Shown here: positions 14,105 to 19,750 of the stretch, one piece after another
Position numbering within the stretch: position 1 is the first letter of the stretch
Layout of the letters: the number at the start of each line of letters is the position of its first letter
Origin: Deinococcus cellulosilyticus NBRC 106333 = KACC 11606
GTDB taxonomy: Bacteria > Deinococcota > Deinococci > Deinococcales > Deinococcaceae
Direction: 5' to 3'
NCBI RefSeq assembly: GCF_007990775.1
Contig: NZ_BJXB01000052.1
Location: 1-19,750 of the forward strand
DNA: 19,750 nt
Position numbers and translations under genes: made by a program
The notes under the pieces: model-generated
Database searches by the model: none
Seen by the model: the letters and a program-made list of their open reading frames with translations, nothing else
What the model was told of the DNA's origin: nothing

Positions 14105-15448
14105 ATGCATCCGAAGAGCATCAACCTGGAATCCATGAGTCCCGCCCTGATCGAGGGCGCAGATGTCTGCGTACAATGCGGGCTGTGCCTCTCTGTCTGC
14201 CCCACCTACCAGCAGACCGGTGAAGAAATTCAGAGCCCCCGTGGGCGGGTGATGCTGTACAAGGCGGCGGCCCAGGGCCTGACCGATGAACTTGATGTGG
14301 TGCTCGAAGCGGCCTACGACTGCCTGGACTGCCGGGCCTGCCAGACCATCTGCCCCTCTGGCGTGAAACCCGGAGAACTGGCCCTGGACACCAGAGTGGC
14401 CCTGCAGGAAGGCAAACCTGCCAACCTTGCCCAGAAAGCCATGCTGGAGGTCTTCAAGTATCCCATCCTCTTCGATGTGGGCAACCTCGGGGTGCGCCTG
14501 TACCAGAAATCCGGTCTGCAGAAAGCCATCCGGGGCTCTGGTGTGCTGCGTGGCATGGCCCGCAGACACGGAGGCATGTGGGCCAAAATGCACCTCTTTG
14601 AGGGCTTGATTCCTTCCCGTGAAGTGGCCCCGGCCATCCGCCTGAGAACCCCTTACATCACCCAGCATCAGGGCGAATATCGGGGAACGGTGGCTTTCTT
14701 CCTGGGGTGCGTGATGAACGCCGTTTTCAGTGAGGCCTCGAGTGCTTCCATCAATGTGCTTGCACGCAACGGCTTTGATGTGATCCTGCTCAGGGAGACC
14801 ACCTGCTGCGGTGCACCCCACATTGAAGAAGGGGACTTTGAGGGCTACCGCCAGGTCTCTCTGCGCAACGCCAAACTGTATGGAACGCTGGCCGTGGATG
14901 CCATCGTCACCGACTGTGCTGCCTGTGGTGCAGAGCTCAAGAAGATGCACAAGCACTTCAAAGATGATCCTGAATTCGGGGGCCTCACTGCCAACATCAG
15001 CAGCAAAACCCAGGCCCTCAGTGAATTCCTCAAGAAAGTGGGCCTGCGTGACCTTCCAGATGATCTGGATGTGGACAGGCAGAAAGTCACCTATCAGGAT
15101 GCCTGCCACCTGTGCCATGCCCAGGGCGTGTGCAACCAGCCCCGAGACATCCTCAAACAGAACCCCATTCTGGACTACCAGGAGATGCAGAATGCCAGCG
15201 ACTGCTGCGGTTCTGCGGGCATTTACAACATCACCCACACCGAGACCAGCATGAAGCAACTCGACAGGAAGATGGAACGCATCCGGGCCACGGGAGCCTC
15301 CATCATCACCGTGGAGAACCCCGGATGCATGCTGCAACTGGATTACGGCACCCGCGAGTTCGAGGTCGCTGCGGAAGTCAAGCACACCGCCATTCTGCTG
15401 AAAGAAGCCTATGAAGAAGCAGACCGTCGCCAGACGGCCAAAAGCTGA
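14105..15448 (+). CDS. glcF: Iron-sulfur subunit of a 2-hydroxyacid (glycolate-type) oxidase
   Basis: The 447-residue protein has two 4Fe-4S clusters near the N-terminus: Cys22, Cys25, Cys28, Cys32 (CVQCGLCLSVCP) and Cys73, Cys76, Cys79, Cys83 (CLDCRACQTICP). Two CCG (cysteine-rich) domains follow, at 234-236 (TTCCGAPH) and 367-369 (DCCGSAGIY). This is the GlcF/LutA/GlpC layout that passes electrons from a flavoprotein partner to the respiratory chain at the membrane. The flavoprotein gene starts 16 bases downstream, so the pair is an operon. The start is ATG 14105, set by the -10 box; Met11 (MSPALIEGADVC) is a possible alternative. Substrate (glycolate or D-lactate) cannot be told from the sequence. 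Confidence 0.9.
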   Translation: MHPKSINLESMSPALIEGADVCVQCGLCLSVCPTYQQTGEEIQSPRGRVMLYKAAAQGLTDELDVVLEAAYDCLDCRACQTICPSGVKPGELALDTRVALQEGKPANLAQKAMLEVFKYPILFDVGNLGVRLYQKSGLQKAIRGSGVLRGMARRHGGMWAKMHLFEGLIPSREVAPAIRLRTPYITQHQGEYRGTVAFFLGCVMNAVFSEASSASINVLARNGFDVILLRETTCCGAPHIEEGDFEGYRQVSLRNAKLYGTLAVDAIVTDCAACGAELKKMHKHFKDDPEFGGLTANISSKTQALSEFLKKVGLRDLPDDLDVDRQKVTYQDACHLCHAQGVCNQPRDILKQNPILDYQEMQNASDCCGSAGIYNITHTETSMKQLDRKMERIRATGASIITVENPGCMLQLDYGTREFEVAAEVKHTAILLKEAYEEADRRQTAKS

Positions 15449-15463
15449 CCGCAGGAGACCTGA

Positions 15464-16852
15464 ATGAAAGCGAAAACGAAAGTTCGTGAACTGACCGGTT
15501 ATCTGAAGGAACTGCAGGATGCTGTCGGAGACAAACTGCGGGTGGAACTCCCGGACCGCTTGCTCTTCCGCTACGACGCCCTGCTGCAGGGGGAAGTCCC
15601 TCTGGCCGTGGTGATGGCAGAAACCACCGAAGACGTGGCCCGCACCCTGAAAATCTGCGATCACCATGACCTGCCTGTGATTCCCAGAGGAGGGGCTTCT
15701 GGCCTCTCAGGAGGCGTGGTCCCGGTGAAACCCAGCGTGGTGATCTCCACCACCCGCATGAAAGGCCTGAAGATTGACCGGGAGGGCATGACGGCCACTG
15801 TGCAACCCGGAGTCATCAACCAGGAATTGCAGGATGCTCTGAAACCTTTTGGGCTGTACTATCCACCTGATCCCCAGTCTGGCAGGCAGGCCACCATCGG
15901 GGGGAACATTGGTGAAAATGCAGGGGGTCCCATGTGCCTGAAAAAAGGGGTCACCGGAGACTATGTTCTGGAACTGGAGTTCGTCACCATGCAGGGGGAT
16001 GTGTACCGCATGGACCGCTCAGGTGTGGACCTTCCCGGTCTGCTGATTGGCTCTGAAGGCACGCTGGCCTTCGTCACCGAGGCGAAACTCCGTCTGGCCG
16101 TTCTCCCCAGGTACACCCAGACCGCCCGGGCCATTTTCAACACGCTGGAGGATGCTGGAAAAGCTGTTGCACTGATCACTGCCAGAGGCCTGACCCCTGC
16201 CAAACTGGAACTGATGGACAGAGCCAGCATCAATGCCGTGGAAGATGCTTTCAGCCTGGGGCTCCCCAGAGAAGCAGAAGCCGTCCTGGTCTGCGACACT
16301 GATGGGAACGATCTCCAGGAAGTGCTTGCCGAAATTCAGGCGGTGAAACAGGCCTTTGATGATGCAGGCGCGACTTCAAGCCAGATCGCCCAGAACGAAA
16401 AAGAAGCAGAGGCCCTGTGGAAAGCCCGCAAGAGCATCTCTCCCAGCCTGGGCCGCATTCGCCCACAGCGCATGAACGAGGACATCGTGGTTCCCCGAAG
16501 CAAACTGCCTGTGGTGATGCGTGAAATTCGTGCCCTCGGAGACGCCTCCCCTTTCCCTCTGGCGATCTTTGGACATGCAGGAGATGGCAACCTGCACCCC
16601 AACATCATGTACAGCAAGCAGACCGACTCCTGGGATGAAGTCGACCACCTTGCCCACGAAATTGCCCGGGTCGCCATCAAATATGGTGGCGTGCTCTCAG
16701 GGGAACATGGCATCGGTCTCGCCAAAAAACCCTTCATGCTGGAAGCCACCCCCAGACCCACCCTGGAAGCCTACTGGGCCGTCAAGAAGACCCTGGACCC
16801 CAAAAACCTGATGAATCCCGGAAAAGTCCTGCCGGAACTTGCCAGCAACTGA
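15464..16852 (+). CDS. glcD: FAD-binding subunit of a 2-hydroxyacid (glycolate-type) oxidase
   Basis: The 462-residue flavoprotein has a PCMH-type FAD-binding N-terminal half: VIPRGGASGLSGGVVP (72-87) and PPDPQSGRQATIGGNIGENAGG (134-155). The C-terminal FAD-oxidase half contains FGHAGDGNLHPN (369-380) and SGEHGIGLAKK. It would oxidise glycolate or D-lactate to the keto acid and pass electrons to the Fe-S subunit encoded just upstream. AGGAG lies about 7 bases before ATG 15464. No GlcE-like third subunit is encoded next to it; a terminator follows the stop directly. Glycolate oxidation fits salvage of photorespiratory or repair-derived glycolate, but D-lactate use is equally compatible. Confidence 0.92.
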   Translation: MKAKTKVRELTGYLKELQDAVGDKLRVELPDRLLFRYDALLQGEVPLAVVMAETTEDVARTLKICDHHDLPVIPRGGASGLSGGVVPVKPSVVISTTRMKGLKIDREGMTATVQPGVINQELQDALKPFGLYYPPDPQSGRQATIGGNIGENAGGPMCLKKGVTGDYVLELEFVTMQGDVYRMDRSGVDLPGLLIGSEGTLAFVTEAKLRLAVLPRYTQTARAIFNTLEDAGKAVALITARGLTPAKLELMDRASINAVEDAFSLGLPREAEAVLVCDTDGNDLQEVLAEIQAVKQAFDDAGATSSQIAQNEKEAEALWKARKSISPSLGRIRPQRMNEDIVVPRSKLPVVMREIRALGDASPFPLAIFGHAGDGNLHPNIMYSKQTDSWDEVDHLAHEIARVAIKYGGVLSGEHGIGLAKKPFMLEATPRPTLEAYWAVKKTLDPKNLMNPGKVLPELASN

Positions 16853-16872
16853 GATTGAGAAGATTTTTTTGA

Positions 16873-16898
16873 CCCTTCTGGTCTTCCAGAGGGGTTTT
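16873..16898 (+). terminator. Intrinsic terminator after glcD
   Basis: A 9-bp stem (16873-16881 with 16886-16894, one G-T pair, loop TCTT) is followed by TTTTCTGCTT. It begins 21 bases after the glcD stop. Confidence 0.85.
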
Positions 16899-16921
16899 CT
16901 GCTTGCAGTGACGGTTTCCTC

Positions 16922-16950
16922 TTGGAAGTCACAGAACACCCCGTTATGAT
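16922..16950 (+). promoter_or_regulatory. Promoter of the secreted-protein gene
   Basis: -35 TTGGAA (16922-16927) and -10 TATGAT (16945-16950) are spaced by 17 bases. The predicted leader of about 13-15 bases contains GAGG just before the ATG at 16971. Confidence 0.75.
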
Positions 16951-16970
16951 CAAAAAGAATTGAGGACAAA

Positions 16971-17510
16971 ATGAAACAGATTCCTGCACTTGTCACCGCT
17001 TTGCTTCTTGCTTCTCTGGGCACCGGTCAGGCCCAGAAATGGAAGCTGCTGAACCCCAGTCCAGACGGTCCTGCCTCGGCTTACGCCTACACCGATGGAA
17101 CCCAGAAAGCCTACGCAGAATGGGGAGGGTACAGAGGTCAGCTTGGCACCCAGTTCTTTCTGGTGAACACCATCCACCGAACCCGCTCTGGAATTCAGGG
17201 GAACTGCCGGGTTTACACGTATCTTGGCAAGATGAACAATGCATATGTTCTCAAGACAGACCTCTATGCCCTGGCCCTGAACAAGGTGGACCCCAGTCTT
17301 TCCAGTTTCATGCCAGCCATGAATTACACCTTCACCCGTGAAGAGGCCGCTCAAACCTCCATGCTTTGCAAGCAGGGCAAACCCATGGAAAGCAACACCA
17401 TTTACATTCCTGCAGATTCTCCCTATTTCGAGGTGGCTGCTCCAGGTGATGGTCTGGCCTTTGAAATCAAACTCGACCTTTTCAACAACATCATCATCAA
17501 ACTGCTTTAA
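16971..17510 (+). CDS. Secreted protein of unknown function
   Basis: The 179-residue product has a clear Sec signal peptide (MKQIPALVTALLLASLGTGQA) with an AxA-type site after Ala21, giving a mature protein of about 158 residues. The mature part has no TM segment and contains two cysteines (79 and 133) that could form one disulfide after export. Aromatic and Gly-rich stretches (AYAYTDGTQKAYAEWGGYRG) and a final hydrophobic FEIKLDLFNNIIIKLL suggest a beta-rich domain. I recognise no family. It has its own promoter and an SD (GAGG, 7 bases from the ATG). No strong terminator follows, and the next gene starts 125 bases downstream behind its own promoter. Confidence 0.8.
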   Translation: MKQIPALVTALLLASLGTGQAQKWKLLNPSPDGPASAYAYTDGTQKAYAEWGGYRGQLGTQFFLVNTIHRTRSGIQGNCRVYTYLGKMNNAYVLKTDLYALALNKVDPSLSSFMPAMNYTFTREEAAQTSMLCKQGKPMESNTIYIPADSPYFEVAAPGDGLAFEIKLDLFNNIIIKLL

Positions 17511-17546
17511 CATTAAACCTTTCAACCTCCAGCTTTCTTCAGAAAC

Positions 17547-17586
17547 AGGAGGACGTGTTTTGAACCAGCTTCAAACAACAAGGTGA
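17547..17586 (+). other. Strong SD followed by an 8-codon frame
   Basis: AGGAGG (17547-17552) is followed at 7 bases by TTG (17560), opening MNQLQTTR and a TGA at 17584-17586. It lies between the secreted-protein gene and the 58-residue membrane protein. It could be a leader peptide or a vestigial start; it may be chance. A small TTTGAA/TTCAAA inverted repeat overlaps it. Confidence 0.25.
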
Positions 17587-17595
17587 CAGCCTGAC

Positions 17596-17629
17596 GACAA
17601 CCCTTAGACAACCCCTAGGGGTTTACCCT
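17596..17629 (+). promoter_or_regulatory. Leaderless promoter with palindrome and phased direct repeats
   Basis: -10 TACCCT (17624-17629) lies 6 bases before ATG 17636. Directly before it is the perfect 14-base palindrome AACCCCTAGGGGTT (17610-17623). Two copies of GACAACCC (17596-17603 and 17607-17614) are spaced 11 bases apart, one helical turn, and the second overlaps the palindrome. The sites sit where the -35 and spacer should be, so a bound protein would control initiation directly. The C-tract/G-tract symmetry recalls CsoR-family operators, a weak analogy. Confidence 0.5.
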
Positions 17630-17635
17630 GAACAC

Positions 17636-17812
17636 ATGGATGTCGTGACGGTGGTGCTGCTGGTGACCAATCTGCTGCTGTGGCCTGCACTGGGCTATCT
17701 GGCCATCAAAGGAGCGAGAAAAGATCCGGAGATTGAACAACTCGAACACCAATTGAAGACCTTCAATCACTACCGCGATACTGTGAAAAATCCATTTCAG
17801 GACGCTGCCTGA
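17636..17812 (+). CDS. 58-residue single-pass membrane protein
   Basis: The frame starts MDVVTVVLLVTNLLLWPALGY: a single TM helix (about 3-23) starts almost at the N-terminus, followed by a positively charged KGARK at the membrane edge and a charged helical tail (DPEIEQLEHQLKTFNHYRDT). That predicts an N-out, C-in small membrane protein with a short cytoplasmic helix. Support for coding is the TANNNT box 6 bases before the ATG, the orderly membrane topology, and a strong terminator 24 bases after the stop. I recognise no family. A short regulatory or structural membrane peptide is plausible. Confidence 0.6.
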   Translation: MDVVTVVLLVTNLLLWPALGYLAIKGARKDPEIEQLEHQLKTFNHYRDTVKNPFQDAA

Positions 17813-17835
17813 GAAAGCACTGACTTGAAACACAC

Positions 17836-17867
17836 AACTGCACCTGTATCCAGGTGCAGTTTCTTTT
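17836..17867 (+). terminator. Intrinsic terminator of the small membrane protein gene
   Basis: An 11-bp perfect stem (17836-17846 with 17851-17861, loop TATC) is followed by TTCTTTT. The minus-strand tail is not T-rich, so it serves only the plus-strand gene. Confidence 0.88.
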
Positions 17868-17882
17868 GGAGATCCGAGAGGA

Positions 17883-18326
17883 TTACTTTCCAAGTCCAGG
17901 TTGTTGACTGGAAAGACCATCCAGCACTGTTGCTTCAAGCTGCTCTTGCTCTTCAGTGGCCCTCAGAAAAGCCAGCACCCGATGTCGGGGAGAGGCATGG
18001 GCCAGCACATACCATGCATGATCATGCTGCAGTTTGCGGGCTTCCAGCAATTCAAACAGGCAATACCCATACTCATTCTGAAGCCCACGGGCCTCAATGA
18101 ACTCCTGCAACTGGGAGACAACGGGGTCCTGTGACAGAAAGTTTGGAAATCCCAGCAGGGTCTCACCTTTGAACCAGGCATGCTGATGCCAGGTTGAGCC
18201 GTGCTCCCACACATGACTTTTCTTCTCCCAGCCGAGACGGGTGCAGCAGAGTTCGTTGAGTTCCTGGTCCGTCAACTCGTGGTATTTCACACAATTACAA
18301 TACATAAAAGTGCAGCCTGCCTCCAT
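17883..18326 (-). CDS. Possible phage ABA-sandwich-like protein
   Basis: The 147-residue frame contains LTDQELNELCCTRLGWE, a central WHQHAWFKGETLLGFPNFLSQDPVV, then AWYVLAHASPRHRVLAFLRATEEQE. The order of a DxELNxL-x-GW motif, a PNFxxD segment and a C-terminal Ala/Arg-rich helix resembles the phage ABA-sandwich domain found in phage and prophage proteins; this is recognition by eye only. Seven cysteines, several near the N-terminus (CTFMYCNC), are unusual. GAGGAG lies 8 bases before ATG 18326; Met8 (MYCNCVKYHELT) is an alternative start. It is divergent from surE and has no phage neighbours, so it may be an isolated remnant or a domesticated gene. Confidence 0.55.
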   Translation of the reverse strand: MEAGCTFMYCNCVKYHELTDQELNELCCTRLGWEKKSHVWEHGSTWHQHAWFKGETLLGFPNFLSQDPVVSQLQEFIEARGLQNEYGYCLFELLEARKLQHDHAWYVLAHASPRHRVLAFLRATEEQEQLEATVLDGLSSQQPGLGK

Positions 18327-18362
18327 CCCTGGTTCTCCTCAACAGGCAGAAATGCAGTGTTC

Positions 18363-18371
18363 TGGTACAAT
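18363..18371 (+). promoter_or_regulatory. Extended -10 promoter of surE
   Basis: TGG-TACAAT is an extended -10 (TACAAT at 18366-18371). It gives a leader of about 30 bases containing an AAAGGA SD seven bases before ATG 18408. No -35 is apparent, as is common with extended -10 promoters. Confidence 0.5.
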
Positions 18372-18407
18372 TGAGACCTTTTCAACCTGCACCGAAAGGA
18401 ACACCAG

Positions 18408-19187
18408 ATGACGAATTCACAACAGGACACCACAAAGATCAGGGTTTTGGTCTCGAACGATGATGGGGTGTTCTCCCCCGGAATCAAAGCCCTTGCCCAG
18501 TCCCTGACCGAAATTGCTGATGTGGCTGTGGCCGCTCCAGATGTGGAGCAATCTGCTGTCGGACATGGCATCACCATTCGCAGGCCCCTCAGGTTCAAGC
18601 ACACGGCTGCAGCAGGGTTTGGAGACATCCCAGCCTACCGGGTGGATGGGACGCCCACAGATTGTGTGGTGCTGGGAACCCGCATCCTGCAAAAACCAGA
18701 TGTGGTGGTGAGCGGCATCAACCTGGGGTACAACCTGGGAAATGACCTCACCCACTCAGGCACCGTGGCCGCCGCCCTGGAAGGCATGATTCTGGGCATT
18801 CACAGCATTGCCTTTTCGCAGGCTGCCAATGAGCAGGGAGAGTACAACTTTGAACATGCAAAAGCCTACATCCCCAGAATTGTGCAGTGGGTTTACGAGC
18901 GTGGACTTCCCCCCAGAACGCTGATCAACGTGAATTTCCCTCCTGTGAAGCCCAGAGGGGTCAAGATCACCTTCCTGAGCGACTACAAGTTCGAAGACGA
19001 ACTGGTCAAACGGCAGGACCCCGATGGACGTGATTACTACTGGGTGGCCGGAACCCCCAAATCCACCATCTTCGAAGAAGGCTCAGACGAGTGGGCTGTG
19101 CGCGAAGGATACGTCAGCATCACCCCGGTGCGCTTTGACCTGAGCCACCGCGAATTCATGACCCAGATGGAAGACCTCGCGGAATGA
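18408..19187 (+). CDS. surE: 5'/3'-nucleotidase SurE
   Basis: SurE is a metal-dependent phosphatase that removes phosphate from nucleoside 5'- and 3'-monophosphates and helps survival in stationary phase and stress. The 259-residue protein has the family signature VSNDDGVFSPGI (Asp18-Asp19 metal ligands), APDVEQSAVGHGIT with the Ser ligand, GTPTDCV and SGINLGYNLGNDLTHSGTVAAALEG with the Asn ligand. It ends EGYVSITPVRFD, as usual. AAAGGA lies 7 bases before the ATG. Its 3' end overlaps the convergent Nudix gene by 32 bases, so there is no terminator between them. Confidence 0.96.
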   Translation: MTNSQQDTTKIRVLVSNDDGVFSPGIKALAQSLTEIADVAVAAPDVEQSAVGHGITIRRPLRFKHTAAAGFGDIPAYRVDGTPTDCVVLGTRILQKPDVVVSGINLGYNLGNDLTHSGTVAAALEGMILGIHSIAFSQAANEQGEYNFEHAKAYIPRIVQWVYERGLPPRTLINVNFPPVKPRGVKITFLSDYKFEDELVKRQDPDGRDYYWVAGTPKSTIFEEGSDEWAVREGYVSITPVRFDLSHREFMTQMEDLAE

Positions 19188-19635
19188 CCTGAATGTCCAC
19201 TTTTGAGAGGTCCTCCTGGTAAGTGGCCAGCACATCCAGAGCCTCACCCACAAGCACCCTGGGAAGCCAGTGTTTTGAATCATCCCACATCCGGTCAAAA
19301 GGAATCCGGTCCAGAGGAAACCACTCAGGCCGGATTTCTGTGGTCTCCACTGGTTCCCCTTTCCAGGCCCCCAGGACAAAAAGCTGCACCCGCATGTCCC
19401 AGTTTTCCCTGGTGGGGAAGAGAAAAGTCACCTGCCCCAGATGGGTCAGGCTCTCAGGCAATCCCACCAGGCCACTTTCTTCATGCAGTTCCCGGATGGC
19501 AGCCTGCTCAGGGGTCTCTCCCGGCTCAATGCCGCCGCCAAGGCCCACTGTGTTTCCTTTGCCGAAACCTGTCTTCTTGTGGCCCAGCAGCACTTCATGG
19601 CCTCGAACCGGAAAACACAACACCACTTCACGCAT
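19156..19635 (-). CDS. Nudix hydrolase, MTH1-like
   Basis: The 159-residue enzyme has a perfect Nudix box at 34-56: G-x5-E-x7-REL-x-EE-x-G-L (GGIEPGE, REL, EESGL), which binds Mg2+ and positions the pyrophosphate. The preceding VLLGHKKTGFGKGNTVGLGG closely parallels human MTH1 (VLLGMKKRGFG), so sanitising oxidised purine nucleotides is the best guess; substrate is not proven. I start at ATG 19635 (MREVVLCFPV): a CATAAT box lies 6 bases upstream and MTH1 relatives begin here. The frame is open to 19737, but that would run through two terminators. The 3' end overlaps surE by 32 bases, tail to tail. Confidence 0.9.
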   Translation of the reverse strand: MREVVLCFPVRGHEVLLGHKKTGFGKGNTVGLGGGIEPGETPEQAAIRELHEESGLVGLPESLTHLGQVTFLFPTRENWDMRVQLFVLGAWKGEPVETTEIRPEWFPLDRIPFDRMWDDSKHWLPRVLVGEALDVLATYQEDLSKVDIQVIPRGLPSGS

Positions 19636-19641
19636 GAAGGC

Positions 19642-19647
19642 ATTATG
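19642..19647 (-). promoter_or_regulatory. -10 box of the Nudix gene (leaderless)
   Basis: CATAAT on the minus strand (one mismatch to TATAAT) ends six bases before ATG 19635, the same spacing as other leaderless genes here. The -35 region would fall in the T-tract of the adjoining terminator. Confidence 0.45.
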
Positions 19648-19670
19648 CCTGCAAAAAGAACCCCAGAAAC

Positions 19671-19698
19671 AAAAAAACCTCACCGTTTTCAGGTGAGG
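19671..19698 (-). terminator. Intrinsic terminator (second of two) of an upstream minus-strand unit
   Basis: The 7-bp stem CCTCACC/GGTGAGG (19692-19698 with 19678-19684) is followed on the minus strand by seven Ts (A19671-A19677). It must serve a unit beginning beyond the right edge, and it insulates the Nudix promoter. Confidence 0.85.
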
Positions 19699-19701
19699 CT
19701 T

Positions 19702-19732
19702 AAAACGAAACCCCGGGCATTGCTGCCCGGGG
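19702..19732 (-). terminator. Intrinsic terminator (first of two) of an upstream minus-strand unit
   Basis: A perfect 9-bp GC-rich stem CCCCGGGCA/TGCCCGGGG (19724-19732 with 19711-19719, loop of four) is followed on the minus strand by TTTCGTTTTA. Minus-strand TGA triplets just right of it may be the stop of the outside gene. Confidence 0.8.
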
Positions 19733-19750
19733 GTCATTGATGTATGGCAA

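Noticed and set aside
14069..15667. 532-codon minus-strand frame antisense to glcF
   Set aside because: Shadow of glcF, whose Fe-S and CCG motifs are unambiguous; the antisense product has no recognisable feature.
1..19750. CRISPR array, insertion sequence, toxin-antitoxin or defence system
   Set aside because: No regularly spaced repeats, transposase motifs, terminal inverted repeats or paired small toxin/antitoxin frames were seen on either strand.

Overview
The window reads as chromosomal DNA from a Deinococcus-like bacterium, probably one of the lower-GC Deinococcus lineages; this is inferred from content, not proven. The main argument is promoter layout. Several genes have no Shine-Dalgarno (SD) sequence but carry a TANNNT -10 box 5-7 bases before the start codon, the leaderless arrangement typical of Deinococcus. 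A Mn-type DtxR/MntR regulator, an MTH1-like Nudix enzyme and a two-subunit GlcD/GlcF oxidase fit the same group.

Layout, left to right. 1-1.5 kb: start of a minus-strand gene running off the left edge, a secreted S41-type peptidase (+), and tRNA-Asn (-) with its own promoter and terminator. 1.8-3.8 kb (+): a NarL-type response regulator and its histidine kinase, a two-component pair. 3.9-10.9 kb: a long minus-strand block, in transcription order an OmpR/PhoB-type response regulator, a CobA-HemD fusion, a fusion of a Met8/CysG-like domain to glutamyl-tRNA reductase (HemA), a small lipoprotein, a two-TM LapA-like protein, accD and accA. 11-12.8 kb (-): tRNA-His, tRNA-Leu and trigger factor. 12.9-16.9 kb (+): a DtxR-family metalloregulator, a 450-base intergenic stretch, then glcF and glcD. 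16.9-19.7 kb: a secreted protein of unknown function, a 58-residue membrane protein with an elaborate upstream control region, a possible phage ABA-sandwich-like protein (-), surE (+) and a convergent, overlapping Nudix hydrolase (-). Two stacked terminators at the right edge belong to a minus-strand unit outside the window.

How the genes work together. The two tetrapyrrole fusions place the first committed step (glutamyl-tRNA reductase), uroporphyrinogen-III synthase, uroporphyrinogen-III methyltransferase and a precorrin-2 dehydrogenase-like domain side by side, so heme and siroheme entry are physically linked. accD and accA overlap by four bases and encode the two carboxyltransferase subunits of acetyl-CoA carboxylase, which feeds fatty-acid synthesis. 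GlcF and GlcD together form a membrane-associated 2-hydroxyacid oxidase.

Most of the window is housekeeping and I see no clear novel defence or mobile system. The observations most worth following are: the hemA terminator, whose loop holds the start codon of the next gene; the missing catalytic Asp in the Met8-like half of the HemA fusion; the displaced Lys in the S41 peptidase; and the palindrome plus helically phased repeats upstream of the 58-residue membrane protein.
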